Origin: Pelagibacteraceae bacterium AG-325-C03
GTDB lineage: Bacteria > Pseudomonadota > Alphaproteobacteria > Pelagibacterales > Pelagibacteraceae
Reading direction: 5' to 3'
Assembly (NCBI GenBank): GCA_003283025.1
Contig: QBYC01000006.1
Span: 1 to 40,228 of the forward strand
Length of the DNA stretch: 40,228 nt
Shown here: in pieces, positions 18,596 through 27,586 of the stretch
How positions within the stretch are numbered: position 1 is the first letter of the stretch
Layout of the letters: the number at the start of each line of letters is the position of its first letter
Notes under the pieces: generated by a model
Told to the model about the DNA's origin: nothing
Databases searched by the model: none
Seen by the model: only the letters and a program-made list of their open reading frames with translations
Position numbers and translations under genes: made by a program

Positions 18596-20149
18596 TTAAA
18601 AGAATCCCAATTTCTTCTCAGCGTAAGAAACATGAAGATTTTTATTTTGTCGATAATGATTAAGCATCATTTTATGCGTTTCTCTACCGACTCCAGACTG
18701 TTTATAACCACCAAATGGCGAGTGAGCTGGATAAGCATGATAACAATTTGTCCATACTATTCCTGCTTGTATTCCTCTACCCATTCTGTGAGCTGTGTTG
18801 CCATCTCTAGTCCATACTGCTGCTCCTAAACCGTAAAGAGTATCGTTAGCAATTTTTAATGCCTCTGCTTCATCTTTAAATTTAATTACAGATACAACTG
18901 GTCCAAAAATCTCTTCTTGAGAGATACGCATGTTGTTTTTAGCTTCAAAAATAGTAGGTTGAATAAAGTTTCCTTTTTCCAATCCACTGTTAAGTTTGGC
19001 TACACTTCCTCCGGCTAGAACTTTAGCGCCCTCTTTTTTACCGAGATCAAGATAAGATTTAATCTTTTCCATCTGCTCTAATGACACTTGAGCTCCAATC
19101 ATCGTTTCCATTTTTAGAGGATTGTCTTGTTTTACAGCTTTAGTTCTTGCAATAGCTCTCTCCATGAATTTATCATAGATTGACTCTTGAATTAAAGCTC
19201 TGCTTGGACAAGTGCAAACTTCACCTTGGTTTAGATTGAACATTACAAAACCTTCAATACATTTATCAAAGAAGTCATCATCTTTTTCCATGACATCTTC
19301 AAAGAAAATGTTTGGAGATTTTCCGCCTAACTCCAACGTAATGGGAATTATATTTTGCGCTGCATACTGCATAATTAATCTTCCAGTAGTTGTTTCACCG
19401 GTAAATGCTACTTTCGCTACTCTTTTAGAAGATGCTAAAGGTTTACCCGCTTCCAATCCAAAGCCACTAACTATATTAACTACGCCTGGAGGTAATAAAT
19501 CTCCAATAAGTTCCATTAAAACATTAATAGATGCCGGTGTTTGTTCTGCTGGTTTTAATACAACACAATTCCCTGCTGCAAGAGCCGGTGCTAATTTCCA
19601 TGTTGCCATTAATAATGGAAAGTTCCAAGGAATAATCTGACCTACAACTCCTAAAGGTTCATGAAAATTGTAAGAGTATTGATTATTACTTATTTCAGCA
19701 ATTGATCCTTCTTCAGCTCTTATCACTCCAGCAAAATATCTCCAATGATCAATTACCAATGGTAAGTCTGCTGCCATACACTCTCTAATTGGCTTACCAT
19801 TATCTAAACATTCAGCAGTAGCTAATAGGTTTAGATTTTTTTCAATAACATCAGCTATTTTGTTTAAAATGTTAGATCTAGTAGTGATATCTGTCTTTCC
19901 CCATTCTAGGAAAGCTGCGTGAGCTGCATCTAACGCGGACTCTACGTCTTTCTCATTTGAACGTGCAACTGAACAGATCTTCTCATTTGATATCGGGCTA
20001 ACATTGTCGAAATATTTACCTGAAATTGGCTCTACAAATTTGCCATTTATAAAGTTTCCGTATTTAGCTTTAAATGGAAATTTGACTTTTAAATGAGAGG
20101 TATCTAGAACTGATGACACTTTCATACTTGTAGCTTTTTGTGTGCTCAT
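18596..20149 (-). CDS. NAD-dependent aldehyde dehydrogenase (acetaldehyde dehydrogenase type)
   Basis: Oxidises an aldehyde to the acid. The 517-residue protein has all catalytic features: [58 protein letters not shown] with general base Glu273, and [11 protein letters not shown] with nucleophile Cys312. The CTCPSR motif, length and DUF779 partner resemble the ExaC/AldB/AcoD group acting on acetaldehyde and other short aldehydes; the exact substrate cannot be read from sequence. Translation is well supported by AGGAGA at 20155-20160, five bases before the ATG. The gene appears more GC-rich by eye than the glycosyltransferase genes, in line with strong expression. Confidence 0.92.
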   Translation of the reverse strand: MSTQKATSMKVSSVLDTSHLKVKFPFKAKYGNFINGKFVEPISGKYFDNVSPISNEKICSVARSNEKDVESALDAAHAAFLEWGKTDITTRSNILNKIADVIEKNLNLLATAECLDNGKPIRECMAADLPLVIDHWRYFAGVIRAEEGSIAEISNNQYSYNFHEPLGVVGQIIPWNFPLLMATWKLAPALAAGNCVVLKPAEQTPASINVLMELIGDLLPPGVVNIVSGFGLEAGKPLASSKRVAKVAFTGETTTGRLIMQYAAQNIIPITLELGGKSPNIFFEDVMEKDDDFFDKCIEGFVMFNLNQGEVCTCPSRALIQESIYDKFMERAIARTKAVKQDNPLKMETMIGAQVSLEQMEKIKSYLDLGKKEGAKVLAGGSVAKLNSGLEKGNFIQPTIFEAKNNMRISQEEIFGPVVSVIKFKDEAEALKIANDTLYGLGAAVWTRDGNTAHRMGRGIQAGIVWTNCYHAYPAHSPFGGYKQSGVGRETHKMMLNHYRQNKNLHVSYAEKKLGFF

Positions 20150-20324
20150 TAGTTTCTCCTTTTTATTTATTAACTATTAAAACCAAAATGACCTTATTTG
20201 TACATCTTTTATTTCAATACAACCTAGACGCCTACAAAATGTAGGTTAATTCTATTTTAAGTTGTTATTTCATGGGAAACGGGAAACTTAAAAAAGCTTC
20301 CCGTTTAAAACGACGGCTTAGGAA
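20150..20324 (-). promoter_or_regulatory. Leader of the aldehyde dehydrogenase gene and end of the recA transcript
   Basis: This 175-base gap holds the recA 3' hairpin (entered separately), a strong ribosome binding site for the dehydrogenase and a small inverted repeat, CCTAC (20231-20235) and GTAGG (20241-20245). An upstream copy, AACCTA at 20221-20226, could pair alternatively with the same right arm (TAGGTT). The dehydrogenase promoter is probably here, but I cannot place convincing -35 and -10 boxes. Confidence 0.4.
20277..20306 (-). terminator. Hairpin after recA, possible terminator
   Basis: AAACGGGAAACTT (20277-20289) and AAGCTTCCCGTTT (20294-20306) form a 13-bp stem with one mismatch and a four-base loop. 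It lies 18 bases beyond the recA stop. No T run follows on the - strand, so termination efficiency is uncertain. Confidence 0.5.
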
Positions 20325-21428
20325 TTATTCCTCTTCCTTTGTATCGCTAATTTTTTCGTTTGTAGAAGGATTGCCCTCTAGTTCTTTAGTAATAGTAGCA
20401 GCTTGATCTCTGATTATTTTCTCTATCTCTACTGCCACATTTGGATTTTTTTGGAGATAGATTTTAGCATTTTCTCTACCTTGTCCAATTTTCTCTCCCT
20501 TGTATGCGTACCATGCTCCTGATTTCTCTACTACACCTGCTTTTGTTCCAAGATCAATCAATTCTCCTAATTTACTGATACCTTTTCCATACATTAAATC
20601 AAATTCAACAACTTTAAATGGTGGCGCAACCTTGTTTTTTATTACTTTAACTCTTGTTGAGTTACCAATAATTTGATCTTTTTCTTTTATTGCACCTATT
20701 CTTCTTATATCCATTCTTACTGAAGAATAAAATTTAAGTGCATTTCCACCTGATGTTGTTTCTGGATTTCCAAACATTACACCTATTTTCATTCTAATTT
20801 GATTGATGAAAATAACCATTGTATTTGATTTAGAAACAGAGCCTGTAATTTTTCTCAATGCTTGGCTCATAAGTCTAGATTGTAAACCTACGTGGTGGTC
20901 ACCCATTTCACCTTCTAATTCAGCTTTTGGTGTTAATGCTGCAACTGAGTCCACAACTAAAACTGAAATGGATCCAGATTTAATCAAAGTGTCTGTTATT
21001 TCTAAAGCTTGTTCACCTGTATCTGGTTGAGAAATTAAAAGTTCTTCTGTTTTAACGCCAAGTTTTTTTGCATAAACTGGGTCCATAGCATGTTCCGCAT
21101 CTACAAATGCACAAACACCTCCTGCTTTCTGAGCTTCTGCTACTACTTGTAAGGCCAAAGTAGTTTTTCCTGAAGACTCGGGACCATATATCTCTACAAT
21201 ACGACCTTTTGGTAAGCCACCTATACCTAAAGCTAGATCTAAACTTAATGAACCAGTTGAAACGGCTTCTATATCTAAGGCTTGTTGTTGTCCGAGCCTC
21301 ATAACAGAACCTTTGCCGAAGTTTTGGTCTATTTGACTAATGGCAGCTTCTAGAGACTTGCTTTTTTCTTTTAATTCCTTTTGTTTTTTATCCTCTGTTT
21401 TTACGATTTTTAAATTATTTTTTGTCAT
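20325..21428 (-). CDS. recA: Recombinase RecA
   Basis: Forms filaments on single-stranded DNA for homologous recombination. The 367 residues show Walker A GPESSGKT at 82-89, [12 protein letters not shown], the [15 protein letters not shown] segment and the DNA-binding L2 loop [28 protein letters not shown]. The acidic tail ends in SDTKEEE. The N-terminus has a lysine-rich extension of about 20 residues ([21 protein letters not shown]) before the family core. An AGGAAA ribosome binding site precedes the ATG. A sequence one base off the alphaproteobacterial LexA operator lies about 40 bases upstream, so SOS control is possible. Confidence 0.98.
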   Translation of the reverse strand: MTKNNLKIVKTEDKKQKELKEKSKSLEAAISQIDQNFGKGSVMRLGQQQALDIEAVSTGSLSLDLALGIGGLPKGRIVEIYGPESSGKTTLALQVVAEAQKAGGVCAFVDAEHAMDPVYAKKLGVKTEELLISQPDTGEQALEITDTLIKSGSISVLVVDSVAALTPKAELEGEMGDHHVGLQSRLMSQALRKITGSVSKSNTMVIFINQIRMKIGVMFGNPETTSGGNALKFYSSVRMDIRRIGAIKEKDQIIGNSTRVKVIKNKVAPPFKVVEFDLMYGKGISKLGELIDLGTKAGVVEKSGAWYAYKGEKIGQGRENAKIYLQKNPNVAVEIEKIIRDQAATITKELEGNPSTNEKISDTKEEE

Positions 21429-21467
21429 TTGTTTCCTTTTTTTTATTATTTGAGTCGTTAACTAAAT

Positions 21468-21482
21468 GTACACATTTTGTTC
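21468..21482 (-). promoter_or_regulatory. Possible LexA (SOS) box upstream of recA
   Basis: GTACACATTTTGTTC on the + strand has the form GTAC-N7-GTTC. The alphaproteobacterial LexA operator is GTTC-N7-GTTC, so seven of eight specified bases match. It sits 40 bases before the recA ATG, where such an operator would be expected. Confidence 0.35.
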
Positions 21483-21518
21483 TTTTTTACAAGAATTTAA
21501 AATTATCTTAAAAAATGG

Positions 21519-22808
21519 CTATTTTATTGATTTTAAAGATAAAGAGCCTAGTTGTTTAGCAAGCTCAAACTGAGATACTATAAAATCTCTCTCAGATTTT
21601 GCAAAAGTGATTCGAGAGTCTAATAAGAGGCTTCTTGATTGAATTAGTTCTAAAGTGGTTCTAGTGTTCCCTGAATCATATTCTAAAGTAATACCTTCAT
21701 TTGCAATTTCTGCTGCTTTTAATTGGGCTTTGGTAGCTTTAAGCACACTTTTTGAAGATTGATATTTTGACCATGCATTAGAAATTTCAGTTTTTATTTT
21801 ATTTTTTGTATCTTGTAAAATAATTAAATTTCGTTGCTTATTATATTTTGATTTTTTAATAGATGAAATATTTTCACCGCCCTTAATTATTGGCCAAGTA
21901 ATAGTTGCTTTCAAAGTCTCTTCGTCAGTTTTATCTACAGTTGAACTAAAATCTTTATTTTCTGATTTTGAGAAGTTTAATGAAGCTGAAGGAGAAAGCC
22001 TTGCCTTTTCTATATTTAGTTCTTTTACAGCTATTTCGTAATTTAAATTAGATATTAAAAGGTTAACATTATTTATATTGGCTATTTGAAGAGATTCCTC
22101 AAGAGTGTCCGGCAAAATTAAATATATATTTTCGTTCAACTTAGTTGCGTTGGGTGTCTTTTCTCTTGTTACTCTTTCAAAATTTTTTTTAGCAACAAGT
22201 AGTTCAGTTTTAGCTTTAATTAAGTTAGCTTTTGCTCCGGATAGTGATGACTCAGATTGAGCTAAATCAGTAAGAGTAATCTCACCTTTTTGAAGCCTTG
22301 CTTTATCTGAGTCCACTTGTCTTTCAAATAAATTTACATTCGATAAATTAAACCTTTCATTTTTAGATTTATAAATTAAATTAGAAAACGCAGAAGCTGT
22401 TTCTAAGATGGTTTTTTGCTCAATTTCTTTTAAAGATAAATTAGCTTTTTGTATTTCGATTTCAGATTTTTTTAATTCATTAAAACCTTTAAATCCAGAG
22501 AAAATTTTTTGTTCGACTGATATTTCTTTACTCTGTGTATCCAAATTAGTGTCTGCCAAATCAGATCCATTTTTATTAGTTCTATTTGTAAAGTTGCTGC
22601 TCGTCTGATCTTTTGATAATGTAATTGTTGGTAAAAATTCACTTCTAGAAATGTTTTTATTTTGCTTAGTTGACTCAAGGTTTTTTCTTTCAGCATTTAA
22701 TTGCAAGTTATTTTTCAAAGCTTTTCCAATATAAAATTTAAGATTATTTTGCGCTTGCACATTAGAAACTGTAAAAAATAAAAGTATTATAAAAAAAACT
22801 TTTTTCAT
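21519..22808 (-). CDS. tolC: TolC-family outer-membrane efflux/secretion channel
   Basis: Outer-membrane channel component of tripartite exporters or type I secretion systems. The 429-residue protein starts with a signal peptide cleaved after NVQA (residue ~19). It then shows the duplicated long-helix repeat of the family: ALKNNLQLNAERKNLESTKQN in the first half, and a matching LQIANINNVNLLISNLNYEIA in the second. Each repeat is followed by a beta-strand part such as FLPTITLSKDQT or LSPSASLNFSKS. Gene TDLAQSESSLSGAKANLIKAK matches the equatorial helices. No ABC transporter or fusion protein gene is adjacent. The ATG directly follows the stop of the kinase gene, so they are probably co-translated. 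Confidence 0.88.
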   Translation of the reverse strand: MKKVFFIILLFFTVSNVQAQNNLKFYIGKALKNNLQLNAERKNLESTKQNKNISRSEFLPTITLSKDQTSSNFTNRTNKNGSDLADTNLDTQSKEISVEQKIFSGFKGFNELKKSEIEIQKANLSLKEIEQKTILETASAFSNLIYKSKNERFNLSNVNLFERQVDSDKARLQKGEITLTDLAQSESSLSGAKANLIKAKTELLVAKKNFERVTREKTPNATKLNENIYLILPDTLEESLQIANINNVNLLISNLNYEIAVKELNIEKARLSPSASLNFSKSENKDFSSTVDKTDEETLKATITWPIIKGGENISSIKKSKYNKQRNLIILQDTKNKIKTEISNAWSKYQSSKSVLKATKAQLKAAEIANEGITLEYDSGNTRTTLELIQSRSLLLDSRITFAKSERDFIVSQFELAKQLGSLSLKSIK

Positions 22809-23726
22809 TTAATTTATTTTCATAGCTTTTAATCTATGTTGTTTGTCAATATTGATTACCACATTAGCCTTTTTTGATAAATTTTTTAGCATATGCTTTG
22901 TTAGTCTCTCATAATACATAATAAAATTTTTTACTTCTGTATCTGACATGAATTTGTTCCCTTTAGCTGTAACCCTTAATTTTCTTTCTTGTAATAATCT
23001 CCATTTAAAAATATATTTAAAGCTTGGTACCTTTAAAAAAATAAGTTTGTCAATAAAACTAAATACCTTTTTATAATTTTTTTTTAATTCCATATTAACT
23101 TTCTTTCTCCAAATTCCATTTTTATCTTTTTCTTTTTCTAATTTATTTATAGGAATAATTAAATCACTTTTTTTTTGCGGAAAAACTCCAACGCACCATC
23201 CTTCAAAAATAACTATGTTTGGTCTTTTTGTAACTTTTGACCACTTACTTTTATTACATCTGTCGTCAAAAGATTTATCAAATTTAGGTAAAAAGATTCT
23301 TTTAAATTTAATACTTTTTAAATTTTTAACACAATTATAAAGCATTTTTGAGTCATGTGTACCAGGAACTCCTCTTGTAAGAAATAAAGGGCTTAATTTT
23401 TTTGATAAAATTTTTCTTTCTTTATATGTTTTATAGAAATCATCTATTGAGAACACAACGGTTTCTAAATTGAAACATTCTTTTAAAATTATCTTTAAGA
23501 TATTTGATATTGTAGATTTTCCTGATCCTTGTCCTCCAGTCAAGCCTATTACTTTTGTTTTTTTATCCTTTATATATTCATCATTAATCATTTTACTTAT
23601 AGGTAAATAAAATTTATTTAATTGACCAAGCTTATCTCTAAAGGGTTCTGATATTACTTCTTGAGATTTGAGAAAATTTAAATATTTTTTTTTAACTAAC
23701 CGATAATTTAAATTATCAAATTGCAT
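22809..23726 (-). CDS. P-loop kinase, probable D-glycerate 3-kinase
   Basis: A 305-residue P-loop kinase related to uridine/phosphoribulokinase folds. The Walker A motif GGQGSGKS is at 64-71 after a strongly hydrophobic strand (KVIGLTG). It then has SIDDFYKTY, LTRGVPGTHDSKMLYNCVKNL and IVIFEGWCVGVFP. This set, especially the RGVPGTHD and EGW.VG segments, fits the glycerate kinase (GLYK) group that makes 3-phosphoglycerate from glycerate. Such an enzyme would feed glycolate- or serine-derived carbon into central metabolism (inference). It lies between a GFA-type protein and the TolC homologue, which does not obviously support or contradict the function. Confidence 0.72.
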   Translation of the reverse strand: MQFDNLNYRLVKKKYLNFLKSQEVISEPFRDKLGQLNKFYLPISKMINDEYIKDKKTKVIGLTGGQGSGKSTISNILKIILKECFNLETVVFSIDDFYKTYKERKILSKKLSPLFLTRGVPGTHDSKMLYNCVKNLKSIKFKRIFLPKFDKSFDDRCNKSKWSKVTKRPNIVIFEGWCVGVFPQKKSDLIIPINKLEKEKDKNGIWRKKVNMELKKNYKKVFSFIDKLIFLKVPSFKYIFKWRLLQERKLRVTAKGNKFMSDTEVKNFIMYYERLTKHMLKNLSKKANVVINIDKQHRLKAMKIN

Positions 23727-23729
23727 TTT

Positions 23730-24092
23730 TTATTTTTTATCTAATGGATGATTATAACCGTCAATAATGGAAATTTCTTTTATATTAAAAGTATTGATGT
23801 CATCTAAGCAACCTAGATTAAATCCAGTCATAGATGGATTGGACCTTGGATTATGATGAGTGTAAATTCCACATATTGAGCAAAAATAATGCTTAGCTAC
23901 ATTTGTGTGAAATTGATAACATTTTAGTTTTTCTAAACCTTTTATTACAATAAAATCATCATTTTTAACCATGGACATCAACGCTCCCTTTCTTTTACAT
24001 AGTGAACAATTACATTTCATAACTTTATTAATATTTTTATCTATATTGATTTCAGCTTCTACTGCTCCACAATGACATTTTAATTTTTGCAT
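23730..24092 (-). CDS. GFA/CENP-V family zinc protein
   Basis: A 120-residue protein of the glutathione-dependent formaldehyde-activating (GFA) fold. The zinc-binding cysteines are clear: Cys6 and Cys8 (KCHCGAV), Cys27, Cys29 and Cys32 (KCNCSLC), and Cys71 and Cys74 (FCSICGIYTHH). Whether family members truly activate formaldehyde is doubtful, so only the fold and zinc sites are certain. A good ribosome binding site (AGGGAG) precedes the ATG. First gene of a three-gene - strand unit with the kinase and tolC. Confidence 0.85.
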   Translation of the reverse strand: MQKLKCHCGAVEAEINIDKNINKVMKCNCSLCKRKGALMSMVKNDDFIVIKGLEKLKCYQFHTNVAKHYFCSICGIYTHHNPRSNPSMTGFNLGCLDDINTFNIKEISIIDGYNHPLDKK

Positions 24093-24222
24093 TGACTCCC
24101 TTTTATTTGATTTTCTTAAACTTTACGCATGTTTAATCATATCCACAAGTGTCCATAATCATCTATAAATGTTCACGTTTTGATTCCATTTTGATTCTTT
24201 TAAGGACTCTTTATACAATTAA
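24093..24222. other. 130-base gap with short direct repeats
   Basis: No gene is visible. The gap separates the GFA operon from the first glycosyltransferase, both on the - strand. It contains two direct copies of TTTTGATTC (24178-24186 and 24189-24197) and ATATCCACA (24139-24147), which is one base off a DnaA box. It must contain the promoter of the GFA operon, but I could not place one with confidence. Confidence 0.4.
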
Positions 24223-25095
24223 TTAGTGTGTAATAATTGTTTTATTTTTAAGATTTTTATAACTGTTTATTAAATCTGTTTCCTTTTCTCTCTGAGATAC
24301 AAGAAAAATTAAAAAATTAAAGGCAACAAGAAGCGTTTGTAAAAAAATTGAAAAATTTCCTAATGAAGAATTTAAATAAGCTAATATGATAATAAATATA
24401 GTAGATCTTAAAAATACTTGGTATTTAAATACTGCTATTATGGAAAAAGAATGTATCAATAAGTTGAATAAAGACATTTGAGAAGGACCAAAATATCTTA
24501 AACCCCTAGTGGAATTTATTTCATTTAACGGATACAGATTATTTTTGACTGTACCAGAAAAACTGCTCCATAAACTAGCTTTTGAATGTAATTTATTTAC
24601 ATCCTCATTTGTTAAAATACTGTAGTTACCAAAATTAATATTTTTTCCTGTAAATATTATTGTAATTAACTTATGAGCTTGATATAAAAATTGAAAAAAA
24701 AATCCTTCCGACCTTTTTATTCTTTTAGCAACAACTGAAACTAATGGTTTTTCTAAAATTGTATTGACTAAATCCTTTATTTCAGATGGTCTATCCTCGC
24801 CATCACCATCCATTACTATAAGATAATCAAATTTTTTATTTTGTATCACGTATCTCATGCCAAAGGCATTACATCTAGCGTGACCTCTATTTTCATTCAT
24901 ATTTAATATTTCTAAAAATTTTAAATTGCTTGGAATGATTAATTTTGGCTGTTTAATTGTGGAAGAATCATTGATAATCAAACATTCAAAAATTATATTT
25001 TTAAAAATTTCTATATTCTCATTAATTTCTAAAATCAATTTTTTTAATGACTCCCAATCATTAAATACTGGTATTAAAATTATTATTTTCTTCAT
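24223..25095 (-). CDS. Family 2 glycosyltransferase with C-terminal membrane helices
   Basis: A 290-residue GT-A enzyme. The N-terminal IIILIPVFNDWESLKKLI and LIINDSS are the usual nucleotide-binding strands, MNENRGHARCNAFG follows, and LIVMDGDGEDRPSEI holds the DxD-type metal site. The last ~85 residues contain two hydrophobic helices. This layout resembles polyprenyl-phosphate sugar transferases (DPM1/GtrB-like), which load a lipid carrier for a GT-C enzyme. Its start overlaps the stop of the upstream GT-C gene by four bases (ATGA), exactly such a pair. The sugar is unknown. Confidence 0.82.
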   Translation of the reverse strand: MKKIIILIPVFNDWESLKKLILEINENIEIFKNIIFECLIINDSSTIKQPKLIIPSNLKFLEILNMNENRGHARCNAFGMRYVIQNKKFDYLIVMDGDGEDRPSEIKDLVNTILEKPLVSVVAKRIKRSEGFFFQFLYQAHKLITIIFTGKNINFGNYSILTNEDVNKLHSKASLWSSFSGTVKNNLYPLNEINSTRGLRYFGPSQMSLFNLLIHSFSIIAVFKYQVFLRSTIFIIILAYLNSSLGNFSIFLQTLLVAFNFLIFLVSQREKETDLINSYKNLKNKTIITH

Positions 25096-26465
25096 CTCTT
25101 ACCAATCATACAATAACCAACAGGATTTATTATTCCAAAAACACCTGGGCAAATCTTTTGTAATATTTTCGGGTTGCCAGCATAAATAACACCTTGATCA
25201 TCTGTTATAGAAGTTGTTTCACTTTTCAAATCATTAAACCAAGTTGGTCTTGAACTCAAATGATAGGATAAATTACCGGCTGACCACTCATCACCGATAA
25301 CTATTTTTATTTCGTTAATAAAATTATCGTCCCATTTATTTTGAACTAATCTTGAAATTTCCTTTCCCGGATAATCAGTTCTTTTTGTTTTATCAATAAT
25401 CGAAACTCCAAGATAAATAGATGGGGATAAAATAAAGAAAAATAAAAATAAGTAATAAAATCGTTTTATTTTTATTAATTCAATATTCCTTAAAAAAATT
25501 TGAAAAAATAAAGTCCCTAAAAAAAGATAAAATGGTGTCATCCACATAGTTCTTATTTTTGCTCCTGTAAAAACAGATGTTAAGAATATAAGGAGAAGTG
25601 GAACAAAGTTAATTACAAAAAGAAATAAAGATGATTTATTTTTAATATCAAATTTTATTTTATTCTTTTTTAAAATTATAAAAAACATGATTAGGAAAGG
25701 TATTAAAATAATAATTTGCTTTAATAAGAAATTTAAGGGGTTAACAAAATGATTAACAATATCAAATTCAGATAAACCTGATCTATTCAGTCCATAGGAT
25801 ATCGTAATAAAATTATTTTCAAATAGCCAAATAAAATGAGGTAGTAATATTAATAAAGAAATAACCAACGAAAGAAGATAATTCGGAACAAATTGTTTCA
25901 ATTTTTTAAAATTTAAAATAAAATAAATAAAGAGTGATGCAAGCAGATAAATAAATAGATATTTAGATAAAAATCCTAGAGCAGAAAAAATACCAAATAA
26001 AATCCAGTCAGTTTTTTTATTAAAATTTATACATTTCCAGAAAAAATATACACACAAAGCCCAAAAAGGAAGCTGACTTACGTTAACATTAAATTCTGGA
26101 GTTGTAAAATTGTAAAAATAAATACTTGATAAAACTAAAACGGAAAACAATGAAAGTTCTTTATTTTTAAATACTAAGTTAGAAAATTTCCAAACGAAAA
26201 AGAAAGAGGTTATTACAAAAATTTGACTTAAAAAATAATAAGCCCAATCATTATTACCAAAGGTAATATAAAATAACTCAACTGCGAAAGCACTTAAAGG
26301 TGGGTGTTTGTTAAATCCCCAATCTAAATTACTTCCCCATGCTAGCGCTTCAATAGTATCTAGAGGTAGATTTAAATTTGAAAATGAGGGAACTAAAGTC
26401 CATAATAATAAATGAAAAAAAATAAATAAATAAAATACCTTGCTTATATCTTTTTGGAATATCAT
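25092..26465 (-). CDS. GT-C glycosyltransferase of the PMT/ArnT type
   Basis: A 457-residue integral membrane protein with about ten to twelve helices. After the first helix is a periplasmic loop with LDTIEALAWGSNLDWGFNKHPPLSA. This is the acidic catalytic loop and HPPL motif of lipid-linked sugar transferases such as ArnT and the PMT_2 group. The C-terminal ~90 residues form a soluble periplasmic part. It probably moves a sugar from a polyprenyl phosphate donor, perhaps made by the coupled GT2, to an envelope acceptor such as lipid A or a glycan. Donor and acceptor are inference. Confidence 0.8.
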   Translation of the reverse strand: MIFQKDISKVFYLFIFFHLLLWTLVPSFSNLNLPLDTIEALAWGSNLDWGFNKHPPLSAFAVELFYITFGNNDWAYYFLSQIFVITSFFFVWKFSNLVFKNKELSLFSVLVLSSIYFYNFTTPEFNVNVSQLPFWALCVYFFWKCINFNKKTDWILFGIFSALGFLSKYLFIYLLASLFIYFILNFKKLKQFVPNYLLSLVISLLILLPHFIWLFENNFITISYGLNRSGLSEFDIVNHFVNPLNFLLKQIIILIPFLIMFFIILKKNKIKFDIKNKSSLFLFVINFVPLLLIFLTSVFTGAKIRTMWMTPFYLFLGTLFFQIFLRNIELIKIKRFYYLFLFFFILSPSIYLGVSIIDKTKRTDYPGKEISRLVQNKWDDNFINEIKIVIGDEWSAGNLSYHLSSRPTWFNDLKSETTSITDDQGVIYAGNPKILQKICPGVFGIINPVGYCMIGKR

Positions 26466-26494
26466 TTTAATTAATTATTACAATTTATAAGCTA

Positions 26495-26522
26495 TTGACA
26501 CGACTAAAATCAAACATATACT
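26495..26522 (+). promoter_or_regulatory. Near-consensus promoter of dksA with GC-rich discriminator
   Basis: TTGACA at 26495-26500 is a perfect -35 box. A 16-base spacer leads to TATACT at 26517-26522, one base off the -10 consensus. CGCG follows immediately. The predicted start is near 26529, giving a leader of about nine bases before the ATG at 26538. A GC-rich stretch between -10 and +1 is a hallmark of promoters inhibited by ppGpp/DksA. Confidence 0.7.
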
Positions 26523-26537
26523 CGCGAAATTCGAAAA

Positions 26538-26963
26538 ATGGTAAAAAAAACCTCTACTAAAAAAAAATACTTTCCAAATTCCAAGGAAAAATACATGTGT
26601 GCTAAGCACAAAAAATTTTTTGCTGAAGAGTTATTAAATTGGAAAAGAGATATAATTAAGTCGAATAATTTAGGAAATTTGTTAAACTCATCAAACGATA
26701 ATGTTTCATCTGCAGATGTTGTCGATCAAGCTTCCTCTTACACAGATAAATCAGTTGAAATGAAAGCTTTAAATCGTAGTAGAAAATTAATTTCTAAAAT
26801 TAATTCAGCATTACAAAGAATTAAAGATGGAAGCTATGGATTTTGTGAGGAAACAGGTGAACCGATTGGGTTAAAAAGATTAATGGCAAGACCTGTTGCA
26901 ACACTGTCTATTGAGGCTCAAGAAAGACATGAGAGAGATGAAAAAATCTTTGTAGACGATTAA
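26538..26963 (+). CDS. dksA: RNA polymerase-binding factor DksA, zinc-finger-degenerate form
   Basis: Works with ppGpp in the RNA polymerase secondary channel to adjust transcription during starvation. The 141-residue protein keeps the coiled-coil tip acids (DVVDQA, Asp60 and Asp63) and the C-terminal GSYGFCEETGEPIGLKRLMARPVATLSIEAQERHER. Only the first of the four zinc-finger cysteines remains (Cys103); the others are Thr106, Ser124 and Ala127. I recall this substitution as general in alphaproteobacterial DksA, so it does not suggest a pseudogene. It converges on the glutathione transferase gene with a four-base overlap. Confidence 0.94.
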   Translation: MVKKTSTKKKYFPNSKEKYMCAKHKKFFAEELLNWKRDIIKSNNLGNLLNSSNDNVSSADVVDQASSYTDKSVEMKALNRSRKLISKINSALQRIKDGSYGFCEETGEPIGLKRLMARPVATLSIEAQERHERDEKIFVDD

Positions 26964-27586
26964 ACATTAGGAATCCGATCTCCTTTATTTAAAAGATCAT
27001 ATCCTTTCTGTACCGACTCTCTATTTGAGATTTCTTTGTACCATCTAGTCAAATTACTAAATTTTTTTAATCCTATGTCATGCCATTCATGTCGTGCAAT
27101 CCATGGAAAAGTAGCTATATCTGCAATTGTATAATTTTTACCCGCTAAAAATTTAGATTGAGATAACCTTTCATCAAGTTCAGAATAAATTCTTTTTGAA
27201 ATATTAAAGTATCTATTTTCTCCAAATTGACTTTTACCAGGATTATAATGATGAAATTGATGATGCTGACCTAACATAGGGCCAATGTAGGCCATTTGAC
27301 CCATTAACCACTGATTTATAACCGTTCTTTGATTTTCGTTGTATAATTTACCACTTTTTTCTCCTAAATAAATTAATATGGCTCCTGACTCAAAAAGACT
27401 AATTTTTTTATCATGATCAATAATGACTGGAATTTTTCTAAAAGGGCTTATTTTTTTAAATTCTGGCTTAAATTGCTCATCCTTATAAATATTTATCTTT
27501 GTTATCTTATATTCAAACTTAATCTCCTCAAGCATAATTGAAATTTTCTTACCATTAGGTGTATCTGCGGTAAGCAACTCTATCAT
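26960..27586 (-). CDS. Glutathione S-transferase, Nu-class-like (YfcG type)
   Basis: A 208-residue thioredoxin-fold transferase. The N-terminal LLTADTPNGKKISIMLEE contains the TPNG motif of Nu-class enzymes such as E. coli YfcG, which use Thr and Asn to hold the glutathione thiol and act as disulphide-bond reductases. The conserved cis-Pro (RKIPVI) and the ESGAILIYLGEK glutathione-binding turn follow. The C-terminal helical domain ends with the N-capping-type segment YTIADIATFPW. Last gene of the ferredoxin operon; its start overlaps the stop of the reductase by four bases. A redox role fits this context. Confidence 0.9.
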   Translation of the reverse strand: MIELLTADTPNGKKISIMLEEIKFEYKITKINIYKDEQFKPEFKKISPFRKIPVIIDHDKKISLFESGAILIYLGEKSGKLYNENQRTVINQWLMGQMAYIGPMLGQHHQFHHYNPGKSQFGENRYFNISKRIYSELDERLSQSKFLAGKNYTIADIATFPWIARHEWHDIGLKKFSNLTRWYKEISNRESVQKGYDLLNKGDRIPNV

